A DNA stretch of 64,000 bases from Polytrichum commune (taxonomy: Eukaryota > Streptophyta > Polytrichopsida > Polytrichales > Polytrichaceae), in NCBI GenBank assembly GCA_950295325.1, contig OX485803.1, positions 49,181,554-49,245,553 on the forward strand. The letters are read 5' to 3'. The stretch's first letter is position 1; each line of letters begins with the position of its first letter. Positions 47,035 through 59,916 of this stretch are shown here, piece by piece. Position numbers and translations under genes: made by a program. Under the pieces are notes generated by a model. It worked only from the letters and a program-made list of their open reading frames with translations, ran no database searches and was not told where the DNA came from.

Positions 47035-49800
47035 AAAGTAAAGAAAAAAGTAACACATGTAGCTAGGCACCGGCATGAATGTCAACCTCCTAGCCTTATG
47101 TTGATCATGATTATTTATGATGCAATATGTTTTGCCTCCTTTTTTGGAGGTGAAGTCTGATAATAAAATAGCTATCCAATGTTATGGCCCGGGAGGGAGG
47201 ACGGAAGCTTGTTTGTTGTCTACTTCTCTTTTGTCCAAGACTAAGTATGTGAGGTACTTGATGGCGCCTTGGTGTATATTTTTCATGAGGGTTTTAATAA
47301 TAGTTTTTGGGATATTGGTATTAGTGAGTATTCTGATGGAGTGTTCGTGTATGGCTCTTGTAACCGTGGTTGTGATGGTGGTGAGGGGTTTACTTTCCAT
47401 CCATTGTTTTGTATGGTGTTTATTAGTGGGTCGTATTTGGAGTGTTTATGTTTGAAGGCTTGGTTGGGGAATCTATCATGACAATATGTGAATTTTATGA
47501 ATTGGATTGAGTGTGTGTGTGTGTGGGGAGGGGGGTGTTTGGCTTTGGTTTGGGGCTCCTATTATGCATAGGATGCTAACTCTCAAATTTTCTTGACATT
47601 GACATGGGGTGGGTGCACATGTGCATCTTAATAGCCATTCCGGGATTGTTGACGAAGTTCCCTACGTTGATTAGTGTGAAGAACCATGTGAATTTGTTGG
47701 CTTGTAGTGATTGGGCAATGAGGTGAACTGCTTTGTTGTGGCATGATATTCTTAGGCCTTTTATGTGTTGGTTCTCACATGTGGATAGGAGGTGGGGCCA
47801 TGTATCTTTGTCATTGTTGGGGGCATTGGGTGTAGTTGGGGTTTGGGTGGGTGAGCGACCATAATATATTTTTTCTATGGTTTCCAATGTATTGGGTGTA
47901 ATGGAGTTTTAGAGTTTGCGTGATTTGGGTGTGGGACATGCCCGTCGCCTTCCATAAGTGATTAAAGAATTTGTGGTTTATTTGGTCATTTGATAGCCAT
48001 TTTTCAACATATGGAAATTTGTTTTTGGTTGCATAGCCATCTTGTTTCTGATGTTCATTATATATGAATGTATAGAGGTTGCAAATGACTCCATTGCGTG
48101 TGGTGGTCGGGCAACTCACTAGCCGATAAGGGGTGGTGTGGGCGATGTGTATGCAGGGAGTGGTGATAGGTTTGTCTTTGTGTGTTGCGTCATTTACTAG
48201 CATGTTGGCTATTTCATTTCCAGTGATGCTAGCTAGTGTGGGTCTTTACTTTGTGTATGTGTATTTTGTGCGGGGTTCGATATATTTGTTGTACAGTTGT
48301 TGCTATAAGCAATTTGTCTAGGTGATGGTGTTCAGAGGATGGGTGTCATATGTGATTATTTATGAGAAATTTATTATTGAGGTTGTCTATTAATACGAGT
48401 GTGTCCAATTGGGTGGGTTGTATGGTTTTAATGGCAATAAGTATGAAGTTAAGCTTTGCTTGTAGGATGTTTGGGTAGCCCGGTAGTCTTTCTAATATTT
48501 GGTTGTTGTTGTTGGGGTTGTATACCCCTAATCATGCAATGTTGCATTCTGTTTGGCCTTTGATATTTTTGGCTGGGGGGAGAGATGAAGGATATGTTTG
48601 TGTATATGCATTGTTGTGGGTGGAATTTGAGAGGATGGATGTGGTTGTATTCAATTGGTACATGTGTTGTGGGGTAGTTTTAAAGGGTGTGTCTACTTTG
48701 GGGGTGATTTTCCATGTATTGGAGAATTTGATGGGGTAATGTGTGGGGGTAGGTTTTATAGGGTAGGTATCCACTTGGCTATTGTGGATTCTCTTTATGA
48801 TATGATGGAGTGTTTACGGGGTTTGTATGTTGTTTGTGGAGTTTGATTGGTTGTGTATGCATATTTTGAATGTAAAGGATGGGTTTATATAGTGATAGTA
48901 TTTTGACCATTCCAATATCAGGTTGTAGCTCATAGTGCGTGGTAGGATGGTTATTGTGTGGGTGTGTTTTTGTGGTTGTCATTCTAACCTAGTGGATGGC
49001 TTCCAAAATCATATTTTGATCATAAGGGTATGCTAGGCATGCGCCAAACCATTTGGAGGATTTGGCATGTCCCATAGAGCTGAAAAGGACGTCGTGATTA
49101 TTGGGTGAGTTGTAGTGTGTGAGTTGCATGGGGCATGTAAGGAGAATTTAGTAGTAGGAGTGTGTGATTTTGAAATAGTCTACTAGCAATTTTGTGATTT
49201 CATGATGTAAGGTGTGGTGTTGGTTGATGGGTTGGATATTTTTCAAATTTTTCTTAGGTAGCATGATTATGTATATGTTGTATGAACCAAAGTATTTCCA
49301 ATGGCAAAGTCTTGTAGTGGGGGTTGGAGGAAGTTTACTAGTTGTGGAAGGTTGTCATGGGAGAATCTATTCCATAACCAGTGTAGCCTTTCAGTAGTAA
49401 TGATGGCCATGTAGTTCCCATTTTGATTGTATAAGCGGGACTCTAAGCGGGACTCTAAGCCTTGTATTTATATGATTGGTTTGTTGGTGAGGATATCATA
49501 GCTTGAGGTTGATGATTTGTAGGGGTGGGTATACGTATCTAGTGTCCTTTGATTGGGTGTGGTTGAAGTAGTGTGTATGTTTGGAGGGTTTTTTGTGTGT
49601 GGGTTTTCGTGTGGTATTGTGTTAGGAGTAGTAGTTTGTGGTGTAATAGGATGTTGTCTAGGTGGAGGAGTTCTTCTTCCTTGGGCCATTGTTGTGTGGT
49701 GCCTTGCAAGGTTTTCCATTGGCTTATGTATAATTGTTTGTTGGCTTGTGCCTCCCATTTGTCTTTTTGATGGTGGGTTCGGTGTTAATTATGGCATGGA
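47035..49800 (-). mobile_element. Non-LTR retrotransposon remnant, C-terminal ORF2 region, A/C-rich sense strand
   Basis: On the minus strand the region encodes broken pieces in the order upstream linker, RNase H domain, C-H-C-type finger and tail. The plus strand is strikingly G/T-rich over nearly 2.7 kb, so the sense strand has few G. No reverse transcriptase catalytic block is found to the right, so the copy seems truncated at its 5' end. A related 3' fragment occurs at 25,165-25,445. The exact LINE clade is not determined. Confidence 0.7.
47576..48540 (-). pseudogene. RNase H and C-terminal finger region of a non-LTR retrotransposon
   Basis: The RNase H signature appears as HKVKTHTSITGNEIANMLV (about 48,230). 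Active enzymes usually have Asp where the last Asn of GNEIAN stands. About 130 codons later comes WPHLLSTCENQHIKGLRI followed by SCHNKAVHLI, which matches the C-x-H-C finger that follows RNase H in several LINE clades. Frame changes and a stop near 48,340 show decay. Confidence 0.7.
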
Positions 49801-51952
49801 TTTTTGTGCCTAGGGTGACGTCCCAAGAGGTGGACTCTTCATTAGACACCTAAATGAAGTGTGTGGGTGATTATGAAATAGAACCCCTTATATGCATGAT
49901 ATTTATAGAGAAAACAATTTTATACATACTAACAGTAGGCTAGAAAGTGGAATCATGTATTTATACTAACCTTTTCATTTTAATATGATATATGCTTACA
50001 CCACATAAACAAAATATAAATCATGAATTAGACGGGCCTTTATTACATTTATAATCCACTTTCACATTCTAATAAGAAAGACATTGAATGTTTTTTCATC
50101 TATAAGATACAACTCATAATAGTATGACCCTTAAAACACACGTCTTTGGGATGATATAATGTAAATTGGTTGAAACTAGCACATCTAATGTCAAATTTTC
50201 TCTGAACCTTAAGGGTCCATTTTGTACATCTGTCATTCGTTTGAAATTCTTATTAGCCTTTTTAAATGTACACACTGGAGGGAAAACAATATTCCTCCCT
50301 TATATATACTATGTACACTAATTCCTCAAATAATACCCCTTCCTACACTCATGTTAGTTCGTACATGGTATGAAGAGTCCACCCCCTCGGGTTGAGGTGC
50401 AATGGGATGTTTGGGTTGTGCATATCATATTGTATTAAGTGTCCATAAAGTAATGTGAAGTACCCATAAGTGTGTGGATCATATGTATCAAACATTGAGT
50501 TGTTGATGTTTAAGTACATGTAGTTGTTGGTTGACAATGCTAGTTGGCCTTCAAGCTGAGGTTGAGGCATCCATAGCTGACCATGTTCATTTAACCACTC
50601 ACTAGGGTCATGTAAATGCCAACATGGATGAGATTTATATTCTTTAGGCAAACAAAGTTAAGGTTTATGTGGTGATGGCTTGTGATCAATTACCCTCATA
50701 AGAATTTTGACTATTATTGCAGCCAAGCATTAGAATTTAGATGAGTAGTTATGGGTTAACCTATAGATTGACTATGTGTTATCCTAACTTTACCGCTTTG
50801 ATAATTGTAGTAATTTCCATATTCATGATTTTCATTTGATTTTTTTTGGTTTTTCATTTTCCTCAAAATTTGTGTCTCTTTACCCGTTGACACTACTCCT
50901 AAACATATGCAAACTCTCTTATTTTATCGTTTATAAATGCCTCAACCTTATGCACACAGTATCAGACCGCTTGTTCATTTTGTTCAAAATTTTAACATTA
51001 TAACATTATTCAACCATGTGGGTCGCCTTCATGACCTTGAAATATGTCAATCGTATTCCATGGGATCCTCGAACAAAGTGGGAACGTTTGTTTATTATTC
51101 ATACATTCATGTTGAACTTGGATATGGGTGGAGTTATACTCCTGGCATTAAGTGCAAGAGATATTATTTATCTTGGTATTATTCCCTAAAATTACTATCA
51201 TTGAAAATATTGACAACATTCAAAATAATCTTAATATTTAGACTTGCACTATTCATATTTCATACCGGTGTCAATTTCTTCCTATTTTTTAAGTTTCTTC
51301 CCATGAATGTAAGATAGTGGAAGCCCGTGTCAGATGCTCAATATAAAATGGAACACAACCATGCAACTGAATGATGTTATGAGCGTCCGGAGTATTGAAA
51401 TTACTTCAAAATTTTGAGGTCCAACTTTTGCATATGATAAATAAATGAGTTGCCAAAGACGCATAGATGTTAAGAAATTATATCTTAGGCAAAAATATTC
51501 CCACTCAGATCAACGCATATGAAAGAAGACAACTCATTGGGTTTTCACCTTCCTAATGAGTTCTTAGTGGAAGAGTTTTGATATAAACCCACATAAGAGC
51601 AGATTTGGACGAACCAACCCATATACTCGTTCCTTGTTGGATGTCTACAGTGTACAGGTTGGTTCGCCCAAATGGCGCAAGGAGAAAAACCCGAATTTAC
51701 AATCACGAGGATTTGGATGAATATTTCCATCCATATGGATGATCATTTACCTGGCCATCCGCTTACAAACGAAGTGCCATTGATTACAATTGGCACCTTA
51801 GGGTTTGGGCTATTACCTCTGTCGTTTGAAGCGGGGAAGGCTTTCAAGCTTCGCACGCTCCTGTTCGATTATCCATTGTCCAAATTCTACTACGGTTGGG
51901 TTTCTTTTCAATTACACGGCGTTTCTTGTTGTAGGCGGGAGCGCACTACATC
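49801..51952. other. Intergenic and PRP31 upstream region
   Basis: A 100-codon minus-strand frame (50,349-50,651) is rich in Trp, Tyr and His and does not look random. I recognise no family and see no neighbouring exon, so it is noted and not called. About 51,660-51,952 should hold the PRP31 promoter and 5' leader. Confidence 0.4.
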
Positions 51953-54900
51953 ATGGTAGACCGACTTTTCTGCGATTCTTTACACCCTTGGATGTTAGCC
52001 TATGTGTGTTGGTCACTACAGTCGAGAGCGGTGTTTGGTTGTTTGCTTCACTCCTCGCTTCTGTGGTTGCATGTAGGAATACGATTTTATTTTATTTATT
52101 TTCTCTCACTTCTGAGTGCTTAGCGTATTAAAGACGATTTGGTTTTCCTGGCCGTGGTCTTCTCCGTTCTACTGTTACACAGTTTTTGACTTGTGGCATT
52201 TTGGTGTATACAGGCAACCCTGGCGGACTCGTTTTTGGCAGACTTAGAAGACTTGTCTGATGACGAGAATCATGATGAGGTATTTTTTTTTCAAGGTTTC
52301 TTGTTACAACGTTTCAGTCTGTCTCATAATAGTTGCGAGGAAAAATATTGCATGGGTGTTTAATGCCAGGTTGTGTTTTGCAACGTATTGGATATATCTG
52401 CATTTGTTCATAATTGGAGTGACGACAGTGCAGTGACTCATAATCCTCTAAATATGCACATACATGAATTCTGTGTTGATGATTCGCTTATTATATGGTT
52501 CACGAATCTTGAACGATAACTAAAAAGTATCTCTGTATTCATACTTCACCAGCTCTTTGTGCTAGAATTATCTCGCCTTCCACTTTTTAGATAGCGGATG
52601 GGGAGGAACCTTCTATCAGGTCTTTCCAAATGCCAGTAGGATCTAGGGTTTTGGTAGGGGTTACAGTTCTGATAAGGTTCGCATTTGAACAATGAGTAGT
52701 TTTTTCATGCCGTTTCTCTCAAGCACACAGTTCATCTACACTAGCAGATTCAGCACACTCAATTGTCCTATTAATGTGGGTGCAAAATCAATGTGGAAAC
52801 ATTTTACATGAGCCACTCTAATTGTCTAGTACGGTGGAAATGATGAGGCCCTAGATCCCGTCCTTCAACTATGTCTTCTTAAAAACTTCCCGATCAACAC
52901 CTTGAGAATCAATTCTAGGACAAAAATAACTTAAATTATAAATATTCACCCACATCAATTTCCTTAATAAAAATTTAATGCTGTCCACACTAGTTTTAAA
53001 GTAGAGATTTGGGGCGGGTTGATCATTTGTGTCCCACAGTAATTCCCATTAGGATAATTTACATGGGTTCTAGAGAATTACTGTGGCTCACACTCAAAGG
53101 ACAATTTAGTGTACTTGGTGCAATCCTCTGGGCCAGTGTACACTATTTGTGGAAAGAAATCTTGTTGTATTGTTCAATTCTTGCGCCCTTCTGTTGCAAA
53201 TTCAAATACCACAGCAATTGGGCTAGTAAATGAAAAAATATGGTGTACTGTGTCTTGTAATGGATTGACAAAGTTCGCACTGTGCTAATTCAGGCCTTTG
53301 GGGCCAGCAGGAGGTCACGGAGGCCGTGGAAGAGGCACTTGACGCAGATGAGGATATGGCTGAGGTGGCCATCCTCAACTACGATGACCTGGATAGTGTC
53401 GCCAAGCTGCAAAAAAGTCAACGATATCATGATATCATGAAGGTATATCTTCTGAAGTCTGTCTTGGTCTTAATTCCTTGAATATGAAAGTTTTCTTGCA
53501 GTAGTTTACATTGTGTGCAATGCTAATGCAATTTTGAATCTTGTTTTTTTCTATTTGTGTTGAGCTTCTCTTTGAAGTGCAAATGCTGGTATTAAATCAG
53601 AGACCCTTATGTAGTATTGGGATCTGGCTAGTGCAGAAGGTGGACGAAGCAATGACAGACACAACAGAAAGCTCTGGAAAGGGACTTGTTTCAGAAGATG
53701 ATCCAGAATACCAGCTTATAGTGGATTGTAATACACTCTCTGTTGATATCGACAATGAGATTGTCATCATCCATAACTTTATTCGGGATAAGTACCGAGC
53801 CAAGTTCCCAGAGCTGGAGTCCTTAGTGCTGCATCCTATTGATTACTCACGCTTGGTCAAGCAAATTGGGAATGAGATGGATCTAACTCTAGTAGATTTG
53901 GAGGGCTTGTTACCTTCTGCAACTATTATGGTTGTTTCTGTTACTGCTTCTACGACAAGTGGAAAACCTCTCTCGGATGAAAACTTAGAGAAAACTATTG
54001 AGGCATGTGATCGAGCACTTTCACTTGATGAAGCGAAGAAGAAGGTCCTAGAGTTTGTGGAAAGCAGAATGGGCTACATCGCACCAAACCTTTCAGCCAT
54101 TGTTGGAAGTGCAGTGGCTGCAAAGCTGATGGGTGTTGCAGGGGGGCTTTCTTCTCTTTCCAAAATGCCAGCATGCAATGTACAGATTCTGGGTGCCAAG
54201 AAGAAGAACCTTGCTGGATTCTCAACCGCAACAGCACTTCCTCATACTGGATTTGTGTTTCACACAGAAATTGTGCAAAGTACCCCCCCACCCCTCCGTA
54301 TGAGAGCTTGCCGCTTGGTAGCAGGGAAGTCCACATTAGCTGCTCGGGTTGATTTCATTCGAGGGGATCCTACAGCTTCAGTGGGGAAAAACTTGCGAGA
54401 GGAAATTCGAAAAAAGATTGAGAAATGGCAAGAACCTCCACCCCCAAAGCAGCCAAAACCCTTGCCTGTCCCAGATAGTGATCCTAAGAAGAAACGAGGT
54501 GGTCGACGTCTCAGAAAGATGAAGGAGAGGTATGTGGCCATGCATCTGCTGAATTTTCTTCATATTTAGTTTTTCCTTTCAGCCAAGTTGATCAGCTTGT
54601 CAACTACACTTTTCTCACCTAAGTTTTGTGATGTGTTTCATTTGAATGTAAACGTGATGTCTTAGCAATGTACGTATAGTTACATATCAGACACAGCAGT
54701 ACCAACATTCACTACGGTATGTTGTGAAACTGTAGTACTATGGCTTCCTCATCCTGGTTGGTTTGAATCAACACTAGCTTAGAGTGCGATCATGATTTTA
54801 TGTGGTGCTTATTAAGTTGTTTTCTGGCACTTCTGTAGGTATGCCTTGACTGACATGCGCAAACTTGCAAACCGGATGAAATTTGGTGTACCAGAAGAGA

Positions 54901-55913
54901 GTTCACTAGGTAACTTTTCACCATGTCCAGCAGTCTTTCCTTCTTAATTATTCATAATTTATTCACTGGCTGTTAGAATCAGATGTGTGCTGACCTGTTA
55001 CAACTAGCTACATAAAGTTTAAAAGATCTGTATAATTACTCATATTTCGTGATTGTAAGCACAGGGGATGGCTTGGGAGAGGGCTATGGAATGCTTGGGC
55101 AAGCTGGCAGTGGCAAATTAAGGGTCTCTATTGGTCAGAGCAAGCTTGCTGCCAAGGTTGCCAAGAAGTAAGTTCTAGCCTTATTTTTCTTGCAGTGAAC
55201 ATTAAAGACACTTCTCGGTAAATCTGGAAATTGTAATTGTTTCTGTGTGGCAAAGTTTGTTTCTTAAGGACACCCTGTTTACTGATTTTTTACATTGGCG
55301 ACCTAAAACTACTTCAAAAGTTAGTACTGTGCAGGATCTTACTTGGTTTATTCTCTGCAGATTTAAGGAGAAAAATTATGGCAGCAGCGGTGCAACTTCA
55401 GGGCTTTCATCCAGTCTTGCATTCACACCTGTCCAGGTACACAACTCAACTGATAGACATTGATGCAAACAATGTTTCCATGGTGTGTCTGCAGTTTCTG
55501 TAGTGGGTGATGAACAGATGTTCTATGTTTTAAGTGCTGAAAAGATGTACAATAAGTGGTCATGTAGAATGATCTCATATTCTACTCTATGGATGTTGGG
55601 ATTAATGGAGAAGACTTCAATTAGCCAGAGGCTTTTGAACTTGCCAAAGTCAACATGGATTTTCTTTTGTCATGTATTCAGTGAACATGTTCTTTTTCTG
55701 TGTATATATTGAATTGAATCTTGCATTATATAAAGTATCAGATGTCATTTGAATTTGTAGATGGGTTTTGTTGGTCTAATAATATGTTCAATGGTGTGGG
55801 GGCAGGGTATTGAGCTCAGTAATCCTCAAGCACATGCAGCTTCACTGGGAAGTGGCACACAAAGCACATACTTCTCTGAAACGGGAACATTTTCAAAGAT
55901 CAAGAGGATATGA
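51953..55913 (+). CDS. PRP31: PRP31, U4/U6 snRNP splicing factor
   Basis: Exons are 51,953-51,955 (ATG only), 52,214-52,279, 53,311-53,442, 53,637-54,529, 54,839-54,909, 55,065-55,167, 55,361-55,436 and 55,806-55,913. The total is 483 aa, almost the length of the Arabidopsis protein. PRP31 binds 15.5K/U4 snRNA through its NOP domain and joins U4/U6 to U5 in the nucleus. Visible features are an acidic N-terminus (LADSFLADLEDLSDDE), LNYDDLDSVAKLQKSQRY, a coiled coil, the NOP block (GSAVAAKLMGVAGGLSSL, PACNVQILGAKKKNLAGFS), a basic KKKRGGRRLRKMKER, and the C-terminal STYFSETGTFSKIKRI. Exons 2-8 are firm. Exon 1 is inferred: exon 2 starts in phase 0 right after an acceptor and has no Met, and ATG followed by GTAGAC is the nearest fitting upstream donor. 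Confidence 0.95.
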
Positions 55914-56964
55914 TTCTGGAGTGGGAGTGCCAACTTAGGTTGTCTCCTCTGAGGATCCTCTTTAGGTTAAGGCTTTCTGATGTTCAACCTTGATGAGTTG
56001 CCACTCATGTCGCGTTTATTACCAGATAGATTATCTATCAAAATCCACTGACTAATTGTACTGGTACAGATGTTTAGTTTCTTGCTAAGAGAAAGTTGTT
56101 TATAGCTGTGCACACTGATAATTCAGTGAGCAACCTCATACCGGGTTAGTGGTGTTTGTGTGCATTTGGTGAACCTTTGAAGCATTCCTGAGGCATGTAT
56201 ATGATCAATTAGAGGGATAAGTTTTTCTTCAGTGTGTGGATAAGCCTTGGGAACCTTGAATGACGGGCATACTAAAGTGCAGTGCATGATTCCCAATCCT
56301 TAATTGCCAACAACATTTAAGCAAGTTTCTGAAGTACACTAGGAGTTCAGACAATTATCTGTAGATTCTCACAATGGTTATACCCCTGGAGTGTAAGTTC
56401 CATGTGCATATGCATCAAAGATTCTTGAAATCACTGGTTGGCATGTCCACTTCAGAGGGCATCTGCATTCTAGTCCATTTGCTGCAGTTCAATCACTTGA
56501 AACATTCCTTTGGAGTACCTTCTCATGTTGCTTGGATCCGAGCTTGGTCTGAAAAGGTTGACTGATAGATGTTACTTCTCATTTCATTCTGCTCAAATCT
56601 GCATGTGCAGGCAATAGTAACCTTTGGTAATTGTACAACATGCACATTAAACTCTTCAATCATATAGGGTGTATAGAAAGGTGCATTTAGTATAGATTGC
56701 TCATAGTCTGCTAGTGCTTTATATTCATATGTTCTACTATGTACCTATGTAGGGTTTGAATGCAATTCCATCTGAGTATGATATACCATGACTGTTGTCA
56801 TCCATGCCTCTACTAAGGTAACAAGCAACAGCAGACACGTCCAAATTTATATATTAATACTGATTTCAACATTGATTCAATTAAACTGCAACATTGCCTT
56901 GACTCATGCCTAGCCAAAAGTTGTGTTAATTACTAGTGTAGCTATGGAGGACTTGATTGGTATT
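55914..56964. other. Tail-to-tail interval between PRP31 and the coiled-coil gene
   Basis: This interval holds the 3' ends of two converging genes. No further coding sequence is recognised. Confidence 0.5.
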
Positions 56965-59916
56965 TCAGAGCTTCACACATGGGGATGATGACACTTGTGG
57001 GGGAGGCCGCAACTGATGCGAGTAGAGGGGGGGATGGGTGCCTCGAGCACTGTGTGGTTGGGCCCTCATTTTTGACACCTCTGGCTCTTCGGTGATCTTC
57101 TCAAGCATTTGCCTTCGTTGTATTACCTGCACATATAAGTATGCACCGCCATAACATTCTTAGCCTTTATCTTCCCAAGCCTATGAAAGGGTTGTTTTGA
57201 GTGCATTTCACTCAATGTTGGTTGTGAAATCTTCATGGAAAAGTTGAGGTTAAAATGGGATTTATTCTTAGGATTGTGAAACTTGGGAGATGAGCTATAA
57301 CGAGGGAAAAAATGAGCACAAATAACCCTTTGTATTTTTAGATTATAACAATTGAAGGAAGTGATGCACAAGAAAATGCCATGTTTATTTCCCCAAAAAG
57401 ACCTTTGACCAATCAAAATCACATGGAAGATAAGTGGAATGCTTGTGTGATCCACTAGATGGAAACAAGTCAATAGTTGAGCATCTCCACAAATTCTCAT
57501 GCCAAAATGTGCAAATCACACAACAAGCTAGGCACCTTGCATTTTGAGTATGTAAAATGTTTCATATTTCTAACCACATATATGCAAAGTAATCCTGAAA
57601 AACTTGAGAATGTCCAAATGTCAATTTGAACAATTGATGTGAGCACAAAGTCCATTTCTACATGAACATCCAAAAAACATTTCACTTATCCCAAAATAAA
57701 CATCTTTGTTGTTCATGCAAAGTTTGCAATGAAGTGGCAACTGTTGATTGGAGTCAACACCCTCACCTAAGCTTCCAACACAACAAAAACATGACCACTT
57801 TCCACTTTGACATATTTCTACACATTCTAATCATCTACAAATTGCACGGTCATGTGTCTATGCGTAGATATCCATGTTGGCTTGATGTTTATAGTTATTT
57901 TGATTGTGGACGAACGAGTTGGGTGGGGCTAATGTAGGGGAAAAATCAACCATAAATTGGTTGCTTGGGAAAGTAGGGGTTAGGAGGGTGTTTGCTAACC
58001 CTTTTCCATTCTTAGTAAGACCCAACCCAACCATTGTAGATGAATAATGTTTGCATCATACAATCCCTTGGATTCTTCATAGTACAAGCATATCGCTTTA
58101 TTGTTGAACGAGAAGGCCTCAATGTAATATGTTTAAGTAGATCTTCATATTGAAGAGAGACAAACATTGAGAAATACTTGAAAATAATCAAAGTGATGCT
58201 TATTCTTATCGGTGAACATAACATTATTCACATTCATAACAATATTTTGTGGGACTGATAGTATTCCATGGAATATTTCCCATATTCAGATTGAATGTGG
58301 AAAATATTATGTGGAATACTGTCAGTCCCACATAACACTGTTATGAATCTGAATAATGTTTTGAAGGTACACCATGTTCAAGAATGTTATGATACTTGAC
58401 TTCAATATTTGACATTTGATGCTAGCATTCAACTTTGTTCTCTATCCAAAAATGATCAAGCCCAAGCTCAAAATCCAGATTCACATTGATATCCATATCT
58501 CTCGGCTTCATTTCCATATATGCTTTGATCCATGGGCACCACGGAACAAAGCAAAGTTGCTAAGTAATGTTGTCTTCCATGAGACCTTCGCAAATTGGCT
58601 TGATATGGTAAAGGATCATGTATGCGAATTGCAATGTATTTGATCATGTAGTGAATAGTTTTGAATCAAGGCAACAAAACATAGAAAAGATATACCTATC
58701 TTGACATGGCAATAATATTATGGGATTGAGATATATGGACAAATTTTGAAAATTATTTCCAATTATCTTATATACAATTAAAATATGCCTTTTCTGGGTT
58801 TCAATTGCACAAAAAGACATCAAACAAACTGCACCTTCACAGATATTACTTGTAGAAACTTAAAGTGGTTGCCTTTTGAAAGTGTGCATTTAAAATTCAA
58901 AACCATTTAAGTATCATTAACTTCATTATCTTCTTTCCATGTAGACAATAAGGGTTTAAGCACATGAGTTGCCATACCAAACAACCTATTCTGTATTTGA
59001 ACGATCATAAATGTGTAAGACTCTAGTCTATGAGAGGGAGGATGTATGATGAACATGAACATATTTGAGACTTGGGAGTCAATTTTGCACCTTTATTCGT
59101 CTCATGTGCTCCGCACGCATGTGTTTTTGCTCAGCTTCCAAGTTCTTGATGAGATTCTTGCGTGCATCTTCTATAGCTTTCTTTTGTGCATTTGCTTGTC
59201 GGAGTTTGTCCTCCTCCTCCTCCTTTGCTACCAATTTCTGAATTAAGCACACTTGGTGATGAGACTTCCTCATAAGGTGCACAAACTTGCATCAAACCCT
59301 ATGATTCGGTCTTATTTCTATTGGCATCTCCACTAGTTGCTAAGGTTGTTGGCAAAATTTGTATCATAACATTTTTTCGGATGAGAACTCAAACAATGTC
59401 CAATGCTTATATAAAATTCTTTATGATCATTTTTTTAAGATTCTTATTGATCAATCTTGAGAACTATAATATTTTGGTATTGTTCAATGCACAATGGCTA
59501 ATATCACCAGTAGCCACGTGCAGTCAGGGCGCAAAATGTGGAGCTCCAATACTTTGTGTCAAGTTAAACAACAGTCGTAGGCAATCAAAATATCATTTCA
59601 CATTAAACAACCATAGGAGTAAAAATGGGAAAAGCTAGTCATTCCCAATTTGGGTGGTACTTGTATAGATTTTTTTCAAATTTTTCTTATGTGATCTCTA
59701 TCAACCATTACGGCTAATATTATTCATTAAAGTGAACAAAATCTTCACCAACTATCATTTATGCCTTAAATCAAAGAATACATGACAACGTTGTTTGCGT
59801 TCTTCCTCTTGTCGGAGCACATTGCGGAGCCACTCGCCCTCCAACTTCTTTTGCCTCGCAACCCTTGCACGTTGCTCCTCCTCCACCTTCCGAAACTTTT
59901 CTTTCATGTCTGCCAT
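56965..59916 (-). CDS. Small charged coiled-coil protein, unassigned
   Basis: Three minus-strand exons are phase-compatible at both joints: 59,916-59,782 (45 codons), 59,237-59,091 (49 codons) and 57,126-56,965 (53 codons and stop). The total is 147 aa. Acceptors are good (TTAATTCAG and TATGTGCAG); donors are CAT|GTATTC and AAG|GTGCAA. Residues 1-115 are almost all helix-forming and charged (KFRKVEEEQRARVARQKKLE, KLRQANAQKKAIEDARKN, HMRRIK|VIQRRQMLEKI), followed by a Pro/Ser-rich tail. A stop codon lies shortly upstream of the first Met in frame, but an additional 5' exon is possible. The composition recalls ciliary and trichohyalin-plectin-type coiled coils, which is only a compositional hint. 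The last exon has no long open frame around it and is easily overlooked. Confidence 0.6.
58220..58360. repeat. 141-bp near-perfect hairpin (foldback) in the coiled-coil gene's long intron
   Basis: Arms of about 70 bp pair with few mismatches around a loop of a few bases near 58,292. Left-arm AACATTATTCACATTCATAA pairs with the right arm (reverse complement AACATTATTCAGATTCATAA). Left TGTGGGACTGATAGTATTCC likewise matches TGTGGGACTGACAGTATTCC. It may be a small foldback MITE or a precursor-like small RNA hairpin. No clear target duplication is visible. Confidence 0.85.

Noticed and set aside
53541-53636. N-terminal extension of the 342-codon PRP31 frame
   Set aside because: An acceptor at 53,636 and the family sequence KVDEAM show that the exon begins at 53,637. 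The 32 codons before it are intron.
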